Below, one piece after another: positions 25,970 to 37,323 of a DNA stretch of 64,000 nt. The DNA is from Vigna angularis (Eukaryota; Streptophyta; Magnoliopsida; Fabales; Fabaceae). The notes beneath the pieces are model-generated. The model did not search any database. It saw only the letters and a list, made by a program, of their open reading frames with translations, and had not been told where the DNA came from. The position numbers were made by a program, and so were the translations under genes. The first letter of the stretch is position 1, and each line of letters opens with the position of its first letter. The stretch lies in contig NC_068973.1 of NCBI RefSeq assembly GCF_016808095.1, forward strand, positions 248,001 through 312,000. The letters are read 5' to 3'.

Positions 25970-27095
25970 AATGCTCTCTCTTCTCTCTTCTCAAAGCACG
26001 GAAGAAAAGAAATTTGAAAGGGTTTGGAACGGTGAACGAGAGTGAGAAGGGTCGGAGTTAAAATAGATTCATGGGAATGAGATTGCGAAGAAATGAGGTT
26101 GGAGAGAAGAACCTCCACAATGGACTTCAAAATGAAAACAACCTTTGACGACCACGGCGTTGAATGGTCTATGTTGAACTTGGGGTTGACCCACACATTC
26201 ACATAAAAATGAAGATAATCTTAATCAGTATTGAACAAGAAGAAGATTCAAGATTAAATATTGAAGATGGTTTAGTTTGGATTGGTTTCCTTTCCCTCCA
26301 CGTCTCTGCCATCTCTCTCTCTCTTCTTATTCGTACATCCTGTTTAAAACCGAAACATCAGCCGCAGCCTCTGTATCTGTACCACTCAACTCCAGCAACT
26401 AACCTTTTAACTTTTGACCATTCCGATGATTTAACTCAAACACGCTCCATTCACATAATTCAATTCAACCAACAATTATCTTAGAAAACGAGATGTAAAC
26501 TACTAAAAAATACGCTCCTTTTATTATATAATAAAATTATAAAATAAAATTTCCAACTAGCTTCCCATGTACTGCAGCATCAGAAATTTCTAGTGAATTG
26601 CTGTTCCAGGGTAGGGCATCTCAAAATTATGTGTGACGCTGTCGCTGTTGTCATGCCACGGCAAAAAAAATAAATTTTGATTTTTGTTCTACCATACCCA
26701 ATAATTAGTATAAATACTTTTTTTCTTTCTTTCTGAAATATCTTTTAAAAACAAAATATGAAGGAAAAAATACTCCAAAGTGGAGCCGAAGAGTAATAGT
26801 TTTTTCAAGAAATTAACGCAACTTGTACTTCTTTCAGTTTTCGGATGTCCTCATATTCTCTCTTAACCATAAAATTGACAATAATAAATCTTTTCTGTTC
26901 GAAATTACAACGACAAGTATTTATGTAACAAAACCTTTGCATTTGTAAGTGTCTAAATGTTACATGATTATGTCATAAAGCCATTTGTTTTTATTAAGGT
27001 GAAATAGCTTGATTTAGTTTTTATTGACAGGGGAATAGGCCATTGCTGTGCATGAGTATGACATGACTTGATGGAATAGTTTTGCAGATATTGTG
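25970..27095. other. ATL promoter region and AT-rich intergenic DNA
   Basis: 25970-26200 is pyrimidine/purine-skewed and likely the ATL promoter and 5' leader (minus strand). The rest shows no gene. Near 26625 a short GC-richer patch has no coding signal. Confidence 0.45.
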
Positions 27096-27383
27096 ATGCC
27101 AAATTCGATGGTAAATGACTGGAATCCTGGTTCTAAACAAGTGAAGGTAGTTGCTTGTTAGAAGATTAGAAATTGACTGAAAAAGCTTGTCCACGAAAGA
27201 AAACCGTACTTTTTCTTGCAGTTGGTGGATCCAAATCCAGCTGCTAGTGGAAATGAACAAAGACGTCTTGTTGATACGGTCGCCGACACTCTAACCATTA
27301 AGCATGCACTCCCCCAATGTGGCCATGTATTCACTGAACCTCCCACCATCACATCACTTTTCAGTATTTCTTCAATTCATTGA
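27096..27383 (+). CDS. Uncertain two-exon small ORF or gene fragment (70 aa)
   Basis: An exon-like piece 27088-27146 (preceded by TTTTGCAG, followed by GTAGTT) and a second piece 27222-27383 (preceded by TTTTTCTTGCAG) share a phase. They give a 70-residue reading frame from ATG 27096 to TGA, with a non-random, soluble composition (DPNPAASGNEQRRLVDTVAD). I do not recognise it. It could be the surviving end of a larger, otherwise lost gene, or a chance ORF. No signal peptide or membrane segment. Confidence 0.25.
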
Positions 27384-27623
27384 ATCTCAATCATACAACT
27401 TCAGAGGTTAACATGTAGTTTCAAAAACAAGTATGCTCAAATGTTTCCTTTTTAATACAAATCTTTAAATAACTAAATAGTATATGTGAGGAATAAATCT
27501 AAATCACATACATATATTAGAAATTACATATAGCAGTATGGATCTGATCTGCATATATTAGAAATTACATATCATTGATGGAAAGTGTGAAATATTGTAA
27601 AAGTGGTGGACAGAGAGACAGCC

Positions 27624-28025
27624 TTAATGAAGCAAGGGGAAACACTCACGATTGGTAGCTGGAGGAAGCAGTATGTAAAGAAGAACAATGAATATATCAG
27701 AGAAACTGCGGAAGAAACGAAGGAGAGAGTTTCTAAAAAGTTGGGGGTGGGTGTGATGGTTGTCGTGGAGAGTGATATTGTTTCTGCAGAGAGGGCAGGT
27801 AGAATGGTTGTGGAACCATGGAGCAATACAATGAAGGTGAAAACGGTGGTGGCATCCCGGCAAGGTCCGTATCTTCCCTCCATCGGAGATTTGGCCCAGA
27901 CACACTGCACAACAATCTCCTTCCCTCTTCTTCCTTTCATCACCATAATTTCTGCTATTGCTTCGGATTTTAAGAACAAGTGCAAAGGCTGTAACAGTGA
28001 GTATGAAGACCAGGGTGCTGATCAT
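27624..28025 (-). CDS. Small RING-H2 finger protein, ATL-like (133 aa)
   Basis: Single exon. Residues 2-19 form a hydrophobic N-terminal membrane segment, followed by a short basic linker. The RING-H2 domain has C39-x2-C42-x15-C58-x-H60-x2-H63-x2-C66-x10-C77-x2-C80, i.e. correct spacing. The GLD motif that precedes the ring in classical ATLs is missing, and the C-terminal region is short with a second hydrophobic stretch (FIVLLYILL). Likely an E3 ubiquitin ligase of small ATL/RHA-like type. It lies 1.65 kb upstream of the larger ATL on the same strand; similarity is confined to the ring, so recent tandem duplication is unlikely. Confidence 0.85.
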   Translation of the reverse strand: MISTLVFILTVTAFALVLKIRSNSRNYGDERKKREGDCCAVCLGQISDGGKIRTLPGCHHRFHLHCIAPWFHNHSTCPLCRNNITLHDNHHTHPQLFRNSLLRFFRSFSDIFIVLLYILLPPATNRECFPLLH

Positions 28026-29108
28026 CTTGTCTCTTCTCTGCTCTTCTCTTCACTCTTGATCAAGCAACCTTCCTTCATTTTATTGATAGCCACTCAGACA
28101 CCACCGCCTGCAATGCATCCATGCCGGCTTTCAATAGTATGTTCCTTTGTCTTAGTGCTACTGGCCGATTCTAATCAGCTTTATTGGTGTCAGAAATCAG
28201 AAAACAAAAATCAACATCTCATTCAAATTTGCTTTAATTAACATTTTAATTTTAATTTTCAATTTCATCTTTGGGAAAAATTTGGACTCCTATTAAATAT
28301 ATTTTATTTTCACCTAATTGTTTTACTTTTAACATCATATCTATATAATTTATCAGGCACTCTTCCTTCTTTCTTTAGTCTCCTCCAACTCACCAAATGA
28401 AACTAACATCATGCAATCAATATGGAGCGGTATTATTAACGAGAAGACTAATGATAAATGATACACTTTTACATTCATTTTACATAGATTGTAAGGGTAA
28501 AATAGTTAAAAAAATGTAAACTTTTGTATTATTTCAAGTAAGAAAAAAATAAAAAGTAAATAAGAATAGTATCAAATAAATGTAAAATATTTAGGTTTGT
28601 CAAAAAAATTTTACTCTAATAAAAAATATTCTTTTAACAACTATTTTTGACAACCGTGATAATTTGTGATTGATCTGTTTCAAATATATGGACCAATAAA
28701 ATAGTGACAGTGTTGTATTATAAAAAATTGTTAAAAAAAAAGTTAAGATATCGGGGTCCATTATTAATTTACTATTAAAAAAAAGTTAGAAAAGCATATA
28801 GCCAACCAAACAATTTTTTTTTTAAATTAATGTTATTTTGAAAGCGAAGTGCACGACGCGAGGCCCAAAATGGATGGGTTTGGAGTGAGGTCCAAGTAGG
28901 AAGCCCAACCCGGAGTGTTTGACATTTCACAATTTACATGTATTGTAGGTACTATCTTAACCGATTGGTTCCATTATCCTATTTCAATTTGTGGTGTTCG
29001 AGCGAACAAGCTTCTTCAGAGCTGCTACTTCTTCTGCTTCTTCCTCCAAGAAAAGAAGAGGAGATGCACTTTACGTTTGCCTGAATTGCACCCACTCTCT
29101 GAGCTTCC
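28026..29108. other. Divergent intergenic region with site-II-like promoter motifs near its right end
   Basis: Spacer between the small RING-H2 gene (leftward) and the NUMOD3 gene (rightward). 28250-28830 is AT-rich with no ORF of note. 28840-29100 is GC-richer and looks like promoter and 5' UTR. Confidence 0.5.
28862..28907 (+). promoter_or_regulatory. Site II-like elements (GGCCCA, AGCCCA) upstream of the NUMOD3 gene
   Basis: GGCCCA at 28862-28867 and AGCCCA at 28902-28907 are reverse complements of the TGGGCY core. In plants this core is bound by TCP factors and is common in promoters of housekeeping and organelle-protein genes. They sit 200-250 bp before the start codon. Function is inferred only from motif and position. 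Confidence 0.4.
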
Positions 29109-32088
29109 ATGCCTTTGTTTGGTAACTTTACGTTTCTTTCTAATCTGCACGATTCATAGGATGATTAAGTATTGTTAATTTGGCTTCTGTTGTGTTTTGA
29201 GCAGAGATTACGAATGCGCAACTATCCTTCCGTTATTCTCTGACGTTGAAGGCCCCAATGCCGTACCATGCGCCCAGAGGCTCCTGGATTTGCTTGGACA
29301 GCCTTTGGAACAGAAAGGATGCTAAGCTGAATGTGATTAAGGCTGTTGCCACCTTCGAACCTAACACTGTCGCTGCAAAACCACACTCCAATCACTTGGA
29401 TGTAGTTCCTCTAACCCCTCCTTCCTTTGACCTTCAATTTTCCGACCAAGAAACCCAACAACCTCAACCCGATGACAGGGAGCGGTTGAGAAGAATGAGG
29501 ATATCCAAAGCTAATAAAGGAAATACGCCCTGGAACAAAGGAAGAAAGCACTCTCCTGGTATGCTGTTCTTCCCATCCCCACCCTACTTTCTTTTCTTTT
29601 CTTTCATTCTCTTCCAACATTCGTTCCATCTAATTCTCACTTATCTGTGCCACCACCAGAGACTTTACGCAAAATCAAAGAAAGAACAAGGCTCGCGATG
29701 CAGAACCCTAAGGTGATGTCATGTAAGAATATTCTTATGTCTTTTTTCAACAACAATTTTCATATTAATTAATAACACAACATCCAATCCATCTTAATTC
29801 TCTTCACCTCGAGTGTCTCACTATTTCAAAGCAAAGCTCACAATATCTCACGTTCCTAATTTTTTAACCTCTCTCTGCTTCGCCTAACTGTTTCTTAGAG
29901 TCGCATTTATCATGATTAATAGGAAATTAGGATGTGAAGTGATATTTTGAATATTTGCTCATGTAACATTTGTATATTGATTTCCTTAATAACATTTTGT
30001 AATGCAGATCAAAATGAAGCTCAGTAATCTTGGCCACTCACAAACGTAAGCATATGCCTAATGCCTTTCCATTTTTATTGCTGTTACCAGTAAATACTGC
30101 TTCTTTTTATTAATATAAATACTGCTTCTCATGTTGGTAAAAATGAATGCTGCTCTGCTTCTTTGTTACTAATAAGTATATGCCTTCTTCGTTGATTGCA
30201 CAGCACAGAAACAAGACTGAAAATTGGTGCTGGAGTGAGAAGGCGATGGGAAGAGAGGCGTGAAAAGAAGAAGGCAGCGGAGTCTTGCTGCTTTGAGTGG
30301 AAAAATTTAATTGCAGAAGCTTCTAGGAAAGGCTTTGTTGGTCAGGAAGAGCTGCAGTGGAATTCTTATGAAACCTTGGATGAGCAGCTGAAGCAGGAGT
30401 GGTTGATGAGTGTTGACCAAAGGAAACAAATGATAAAGACATCAGGTGGCAAAAGAGCACCCAAGTCCCCTGAGCAGAGAAGGAAAATTGCAGAAGCCAT
30501 TAGTGCGAAATGGGCTGATCCTGTAAGTCTGTATGCTAAATACATTGAGGTTGGGTAATTAATTGCTTTACTGCCATTAAATATTTCCTAGATCTTTCAC
30601 CTATCTTACGCGCTAGTTGATTCACACAAAAGTTTTATGTCATGGACACTAATGACACTTATGTCCAGCACTTTTGCCGTATCTAAAAAGTGGACGTTGA
30701 TATGTATGTGTTTGCTCTATCCTTGATGTGGACTTTGTCATGTTTGAATAACTTGTCACCCCAAATGTGTTAGATAAGTCTACTCAAATTTTGTACCCTA
30801 ACAAATAAAGCTTTGTCAAAGTACTCAGGCTTATTTGGGAGGAAATTCTTTTTTACTATTTTTCCCTCTAAAAGAGCAATTTATTTTTCTGTTAAATCAG
30901 GAATACCGTCAAAGAGTTTATTCTGCATTGTCCAAGTATCATGGCACTGAAGTTGGAGCTGAAAGGAAAGCTAGAAGAAGGCCAAAAGATGATACCCAAC
31001 CTACGAAGAAGAAACCTACAAAAAAAAGAGACACTGTTACTAGTACTCATGTTAAGAATGACTCAAAAACCCATAAGCCCATCCTGTTGAAAAAAAGTAA
31101 ATCCCCAGCCTACAAGGATCCTTTGGTGAATTCTAAGCTTGAAATGATAAAGAATATTAGAGCACAGAGAGCTGCTTCGGAAACCACACAAATTCAAGCC
31201 ATTGAACGAGCAAGGTAAACCCATTTTCTACTTGCAAGGATCAGTGTAGAATATTATATTATTTCAATAATAAGTAAATAATCCCCCTCCCTCTCCTTAA
31301 CACACACAAAACCTGTTTTTTTCCTTTGTTTTGAACATTTGGCCTTCTTTTATCTGTGGTCATGCTGGATTCGCAAAATATCAAACATAGTCTAATTTTG
31401 TTTGGTTTTGGAGATTAGATCATAGAAATACAAGTTTTGGTTTTTTGATCGCTATTGTTCAGTAGTCGTCATGTTTAAATTCATGAAATGATATGTTACG
31501 CACAGACTATTGATTGCTGAAGCTGAGAAAGCTGCCAAGGCACTGGAGGTTGCTGCGACAAAGAGTCCTTTTGCACAGTCTTCTTTGATAGAGACCAGAA
31601 AGCTTATAGCTGAAGCTATTCAATCACTGGAATCCATTGATACACAAGCTATAACTGACAGTAATCTTCCTTCGGTTGGTTTGAGTGAGGTCAATCAAGA
31701 AAAAGAATCAGCATCTGAAGTTCTAAACCAATCAAAATTGGCCCCAGTAAATGGACACACAACATTATCATCAATGGACTACAAGTTCTCTGAAAATTTT
31801 AGCAAATTTTCCTTGGAGAAGCCAGTTAATGGTGAACCTGAACTTCTCCTAACCAATGGCTGCGCATCCTTACCTTTTAGTTTGAATGGTCAGATAAGCG
31901 AGTCTAGTCCATCTAATCAACAAAGGGAAGCTGAACAGGATCAGAGAAGTGAATACGAAACAGAGCCTTCTCCAATAGTGATGGGAATTCAGTCCCTTGA
32001 AAATGAGACAGTGTCTAGATCACCTATAGTAGTATCTAAAAGATGGGTTCGCGGAAGGCTCGTTGAAGTGGCTGAAGAGAAACAATAA
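29109..32088 (+). CDS. NUMOD3-motif protein, probably organelle-targeted (557 aa)
   Basis: Seven exons, 29109-29121, 29205-29558, 29660-29712, 30008-30045, 30204-30522, 30901-31214 and 31506-32088, join in frame (1674 nt). The first coding exon is only 13 nt and supplies MPLF; without it the next exon has no good ATG, and the joined N terminus (ITNAQLSFRYSLTLKAP) looks like a transit peptide. Residues ~102-130 (ISKANKGNTPWNKGRKHSPE) match the NUMOD3 nuclease-associated DNA-binding motif, with a second, weaker copy in the TETRLKIGAGVRRRWEERRE region and a third near KSPEQRRKIAEAISAKWADP. Later regions are Lys-rich, then an Ala/Glu helical segment, then a Ser-rich acidic tail ending in a conserved-looking KRWVRGRLVEV. 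No nuclease catalytic domain is visible. Plant NUMOD3 proteins are poorly characterised; a DNA/RNA-binding role in chloroplasts is inference. Confidence 0.85.
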
Positions 32089-33238
32089 AATGGGTAAAGC
32101 TTAGCTCAGTTTTCAAGCATTAATACAATGCAATGTCACATTGTTTGTTGCATGTTATATAGATCATAAATGCCACAAATATTTTCTGCTTTAATAGTGT
32201 GATCATTGCATACTCATCCTTTCACTCTTTGAAATCAAGCAAGAGGTGAGTTCAATCAGCCTCGCAACAGCCAACTACGTGTAGACAGATCGAGGAAGAC
32301 TAAAATAGCAATCACTAAGGGCACACTTCTATTAGGTCACAGGATACTTCTCTTAATCATGTTACATTAAACTAAGTTAATCATATGATTGTTTTGTTAC
32401 TTTACAGCGTATGAGTTGATTCTGTGAGTAATTTGTATTGTAGTTTTGTAGCCATTGCACAGTTGAGCCCAAGCTGTGGCCATTTTCCCTTCGGCAGGAG
32501 AATCCATTACACCGGGGATCCCACCCGAATCATTAAGAGTAGAGCAGTGTTTATTAAGGGTCAACCAAATTTTCTTTTGTTTTCAAATTCGCCCTTCAAC
32601 TAATGTATGGCAATTGACCAAAACTTCCATAGATTTGCTCCTTTTCAGTGGTACTGTTTTTAAGGCTGTAGTACTATAGTTGAATTTAAGCTATATGATT
32701 AGTTTTAAGGAGAAGATAAATATTCGTAACACACTGCATAAGAAGGTTATTCTTTTATAATAAAAAGTTGTTGGAAGATAAAAATGTTCATTTTTAATCG
32801 AATATATTTTTTTTATTGACTTCCAATTAAAATTCATATAGAATAAAAAAATGAAAAAAAAAACGTCTTAAAAATACTCGTCATATAATTCTAATTTAAA
32901 ATGATTAAAAGTTTGATACGTATACAAGATTTACGTAATTAATAAAAAAATTAAAGGGGATGCACTATCGCTTCATAGATTTAGCTATTCAATATACCTA
33001 AATTAATCTCTCTTGTATGATGGTGGAAAGGTTACAAATTAATTTGCGTGAGACTTCAGATTCTTGTCAATCTGTTTCTTCTGGTTCCTCTTTCTGCAAA
33101 ACGACAGAGCAGACAGAATAAGATATGAGAATGAAAGAAAAGTATAGTGAAATTAATTTGATTAGGTATAGTGAAAACAAGAGAAACCCGATGTTTAACT
33201 TTTCTTTTCAAAAGCTTTCTCCCTCAGTTTTATTATTT
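32089..33238. other. Intergenic DNA after the NUMOD3 gene
   Basis: 1.15 kb containing the probable 3' UTR of the NUMOD3 gene and then AT-rich DNA. The ORF at 32476-32679 has no recognisable features. Confidence 0.5.
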
Positions 33239-33906
33239 GGATGTTACTCCCTCCATCACTACGTAATGCTCCATCCACCTCCCCATCTCTTTTTTACCCT
33301 TTTTTTTAATATTTAAATAGATGTGAATATACGTTGAATTCTTAAACGGATGTCAACATCCGTTCATGGCCTTCTCCACTGCTTTACGACTCTTACTATG
33401 TGTTGGATGCCTCTGGTGCTGCTTCAACGTTACTGTTCAATGAGTCGGGGAATATCTACGTAAACACCACAAACGGGATTATAATCCAACCTCAAGGTTC
33501 TCAATGGAATATCTTGGATCTCCATCCTGAGGTGAATTACTATATAGCAATGCTCGACTTCATCGGAGTTTTATATTTCTTATTGTATCCAAGAAAATAA
33601 GAATAGTCTATGTTCTTAAAATTGATAAAAAATTAATGAGTGTGAGACAATTATTTGAGAAAGGTTAAAAAAGTGAGAGTTGGAGGATGGGAAGAAAGGG
33701 ATCTGGAAAAGTGAGAGTTGGGGGTGGAAAGAAACGGATATGGAAAAGTGAGAGTTGGGAGAGAGGGGTGGGGGCAGTGCGAGAGAGTGAAAATGAGGTA
33801 TAAATAAATAAATATAATTAAAGTAAAAAGGATACTTTTGTAATTAAAATTTTTTAAAGAGATATGGGGAGGTGCACGAAACATTTGGTGGTGGTGCTCT
33901 CCACCC
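33239..33906. mobile_element. Mutator-like (Pack-MULE-type) element carrying a receptor-kinase fragment
   Basis: 668 bp flanked by the identical 9-mer TTATTATTT (33230-33238 and 33907-33915). The two ends are diverged inverted repeats: GGATGTTACTCC...CACCTCCCCATCTC on the left and, reverse complemented, GGGTGGAGAGCACC...CACCTCCCCATATCTC on the right. Inside is a fragment of a G-type lectin receptor kinase gene (33366-33600) and a three-copy tandem run of a ~40-bp GTGAGAGTTGG motif (33671-33770). A 20-bp palindrome (AACGGATGTCAACATCCGTT, 33345-33364) sits at the junction with the captured fragment. No transposase, so it is non-autonomous. Confidence 0.6.
33366..33600 (+). pseudogene. Fragment of a G-type lectin S-receptor-like kinase (extracellular lectin domain)
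   Basis: Reading frame through TAC-GAC-TCT-TAC-TAT gives SYYVLDASGAASTLLFN followed by ESGNIYVN and PQGSQWNILDLHPEVNYYIA. This is the part of the B-lectin/LECRK ectodomain where such sequences occur in intact RLK1/LECRK-type proteins. There is no signal peptide, no remaining ectodomain and no kinase domain, and the similarity ends around MLDFIGV before a stop. A partial copy carried inside the repeat-bounded unit at 33239-33906. Confidence 0.7.
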
Positions 33907-33942
33907 TTATTATTTTTATTGTTGCGTGATTATTGTGGTAGT

Positions 33943-33976
33943 TGGGCCTGTTGAAGAAATGGGCTCAGATGGGCCT
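33943..33976 (+). promoter_or_regulatory. Three TGGGCY site II-like motifs before the O-fucosyltransferase gene
   Basis: TGGGCC at 33943-33948, TGGGCT at 33960-33965 and TGGGCC at 33970-33975 cluster ~140-175 bp before the start codon. Clustered TGGGCY motifs are bound by TCP factors in plants. A polypyrimidine (TCC)n tract follows at 34065-34092 in the probable 5' UTR. Confidence 0.45.
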
Positions 33977-34064
33977 GGGCGGTAGGACATCGTTTTCGTT
34001 CACAAGACAAGACGTTATTTTCTTCCTTCCTTCAACTTCCACCGTAACACTAACACAACAGTCA

Positions 34065-34092
34065 TCCTCCTCCTCCTCCTCCTCCTCCTCCG
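34065..34092 (+). repeat. (TCC)n trinucleotide microsatellite in a 5' UTR
   Basis: About nine TCC/CTC repeats directly ahead of the O-fucosyltransferase start codon. Such CT-rich tracts are common in plant leaders. Confidence 0.8.
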
Positions 34093-34116
34093 GTGACCGG
34101 TCACCGCCAGGCAGCA

Positions 34117-36027
34117 ATGGAAAGGAATTCATCTTCCGACGAAGCAGACGAGTTCATCCATCGGAAGGAGAGGAATGCGCCTACGTCTCCCTCTTCCTTC
34201 CACTTCCGACCCCTCACTTCGCGAATCACTTCCAACTTCAACTTCCCTTTTCAGAAGAGATACCTCTTCGCCATTCTCCCTCTCTTCGCAATTCTCCTCT
34301 ACTACGTCATCCCCGATTCCCACTCGCTCTTCTCCCTCTCCTCCGTCAACCTCAATCTCCGCCACCATCAACCCGAGGAATCTCAATTGCGCGCCCTTTA
34401 CCTCTTGCGCCAACAGCAATTAGGGCTTCTCCACGCTCTCAATTCCACTTCCCAAACTCCCACTCTCAAATCCCTTCTATCCAACCAGATTTTCCTCAAC
34501 TCACAGATTCAGCAGCTTCTTCTCAGTCCCTACACCCCTGCCACCTCTCTCTATTTTCGGAACGCCTCTTGTGGAACAGTGGATGAGAACCTGCGAGAAA
34601 GGAGGACCATCGAGTGGAGGCCCAAGGCTAATAAATTTTTGGTTGCAGTGTGCGTCTCGGGGCAGATGTCTAACCATCTGATGTGCTTGCAGAAGCACAT
34701 GTTCTTCGCGGCTCTCCTTAACCGGATCCTGGTTATTCCCAGCTCCAAGGTGGATTATGAGTATGAGAGAGTATTGGATGTGGAGCATATGAATAAATGC
34801 ATTGGAGGTAAAGTCAAAGCAGTGATCTCCTTCCAAGAGTTTTCTAGCATGAGGAAGAATGGCAAGCACGCGGGTAAATTCATGTGTTATTTTTCCCTGC
34901 CTCGACCCTGTTGTCTGGACGAGGAGCATTTGAGGAAGTTGAAATCGTTGGGGCTTTTGTCTACGAATAGGCCTGCGACTGTGTGGGATGAAGATGCGAG
35001 GAAGCCCAGAACGAGGAGCGTGGAAGAGGTTGTGTCAAGGTTTTCACGGGAGGAAAAGGAGGATGTTTTAGCCATTGGGGATGTATTGTATGGAGATGTG
35101 GAGGAGGAATGGGTGACGCAAGCAGGTGGCCCCTTGGCTCATCGGTGCAAGACTCTGATTCAACCCAACCGTCTCATTTTCCTCACCGCTCAACGTTTTA
35201 TCCAAACCTTCCTCGGCAGGAACTTCCTTGCATTGCATTTCCGAAGACACGATTTCTTGAACTTCTGGTACCTACGTCGCCTCGCCTGGCCTCCTTAATC
35301 ACCATCTATCATGAAAGCGCAATTAAGTAAATAATTGCGTGCGATATGATTGTGATTGTGATGATACGTTTTGTTTCTTGTTTACAGTAATGGTAAAAAA
35401 CCAAGTTGCTTTTATCCTATTCCTCAAGCAGCAGATTGTATCTTGCGTATGGTTGAAAGAGCCAATGCACCCCTCATTTACCTCTCTACAGACGCCGCAG
35501 AGAGTGAAATTCGGCTGCTTCAGTCACTGCTTGTGAGAGAAGGCAGGCACGTTCCACTTGTCAAACGCCCACCTCGGAATTCGGCAGAAAAATGGGACTC
35601 TTTGTTGTACAGGCATCACATTGAAGGAGACCCTCAGGTCTGAATAGAATGCATTATATTTCAATGTCATTCATTACCTTCTTTTTTTCCGACCGCTTTT
35701 AACATCGGGTCAATATTATTTCTAATTCTATGACTTATCCATTCATCATGCTGCATCTCTTAATTGTTTAGTTTGGATCCTTATGTAATGGGCGGTGTGC
35801 GCCTTGTAAATTCCTCTACTAAATTTCCTTGTGGACATTGTTTTCTTAAGGTGGAAGCTATGTTGGACAAAACTATATGTGCCATGTCCAGTGTGTTCAT
35901 TGGAGCATCGGGTTCAACTTTCACCCAAGACATTCGACGGCTAAGAAAGGACTGGGGATCCGCATCATTGTGCGATGAGTACCTTTGCCACGGTGAGGAG
36001 CCAAATGTTGTAGCGGAGATGGAATGA
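34117..36027 (+). CDS. O-fucosyltransferase-like family protein (525 aa)
   Basis: Exons 34117-35267, 35388-35637 and 35851-36027 join in frame (1578 nt). Start chosen at ATG 34117 because the frame upstream opens only with non-ATG codons. A cytosolic Ser/acidic tail, one transmembrane segment (about residues 48-64) and a lumenal domain give the type-II layout of Golgi glycosyltransferases. Family landmarks: CVSGQMSNHLMCLQKHMFFA near residue 180-200, the FLALHFRRHDF motif (Arg376/Arg377/His378, nucleotide-sugar site), APLIYLSTDA in exon 2 and FIGASGSTFTQDIRRLRKDW near the C terminus. Plant members are numerous; many act in cell-wall or arabinogalactan/RG-I biology, but the acceptor cannot be told from sequence. 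The ORF is intact. It is convergent with the SRF kinase gene. Confidence 0.9.
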
Positions 36028-37323
36028 GAACCACAAACAACTCTGATCTCACTTTCGGGGACACCTCGTCTTTGTCCTGCAAACATTTGACTTAGAGTAG
36101 GATTTTGTCAATATGTGTTGTCATGTATGATAGTAGAGTTAGCCATTTCACTTGTAACTTTTACTGGTTTATATATATATTCTACCACAATAAATATAGT
36201 GTATGATTAACAGCTTTGTCCTGAATTTGTTTCCATCTATAACTCTTCAGCGTACCAAAACCTTCTTCCGTATCCCAAACCCACATCCCGAGTCTCTTTG
36301 GTGGGAAATGAGAGGAAATAGATAAAGTAATTTGGAAGGAAAAAAATGGAAACGAAATAAAATATAAATAAAGGTTTATTGTTGAAAAAAATAAAATAAA
36401 AATAATCATAATGGATTGTGTTGGCATCATAATAAATTATGTATTTTCATTTTCGAACATAATCCTCTTAGATAACATTAATATTGTGGATGCTTTTATT
36501 TTCAAATGCAATTTTCCTTTTCTAGACAATATAACTAATTATGTTGCATCTTTTCTCATTTTTCTTCAATTTTTGTACGGAAAGTTTTTCTATTTAGTCT
36601 TTATTTTCGTTCTTTCCTCTCAAGAGGGAAAAAAAATACATGTCGATATGCCAATTGACGTCTAGTGTATGATAGTTATGAAAAGTGATATGGTGTAAGG
36701 GTAATAGGAAAGAAAAATATAAAGAAATAATAGGCGATGATGGAGTTTATCGCATCACTCTTTGGAAATGAATGCTGAAGGTAATCTATCTGTGGATTAC
36801 GTGTCCAAGGAACTTTGAACTGGTTTGGTCAGAGCTAAAAGGAAAAGGTCAAAAACATCTCAAAGTATGTTCATGAATGACATGTTTAGGGATTGTAATC
36901 CAAATATAACCAGAACCTTTGTTTTGATATATAACGAGACTATTGTGAGCGTCAAGCCAACTTAACGTTTTCATAATGTCATCTATCGTTGAACATCAAA
37001 CAGAGAGTTGAATTACAAGCAGCAAAAACAGTGGAAAATACTGTTTCAATCATCTTCTGATTCTGTTGCTGTTTTATATGCCTTGTAACACGTTGACATT
37101 TACTGTGAATATATTAGATGATCTCATATTGAAAGTTTCTTCACAACCGACCCGGCTACATAAGCTTACAAAGTTAGATTGCATAAACTAGGAAACCTTT
37201 CATTATTACCAGTTGTTATTAACAGAATATGGAAGGCACCTCAAATTTGTAACCATCGAAGTTATATCATCCGGTGTCTAACTCAAAGAAAGGGAGAAAA
37301 AATATAACTACATTTCCTTGGAT
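36028..37323. other. Convergent spacer between O-fucosyltransferase-like and SRF genes
   Basis: 1.3 kb AT-rich sequence with the 3' UTRs of both genes at its ends. ORFs here show no family features. Confidence 0.5.

Noticed and set aside
28430..28610. Possible MITE with ATGATACACTTTTACA-like ends
   Set aside because: The putative inverted arms do not align from their ends and no target duplication was found.
33942..34586. 214-codon plus-strand ORF over the O-fucosyltransferase start
   Set aside because: Out of frame with the O-fucosyltransferase exon, which has family motifs and joins cleanly to later exons.
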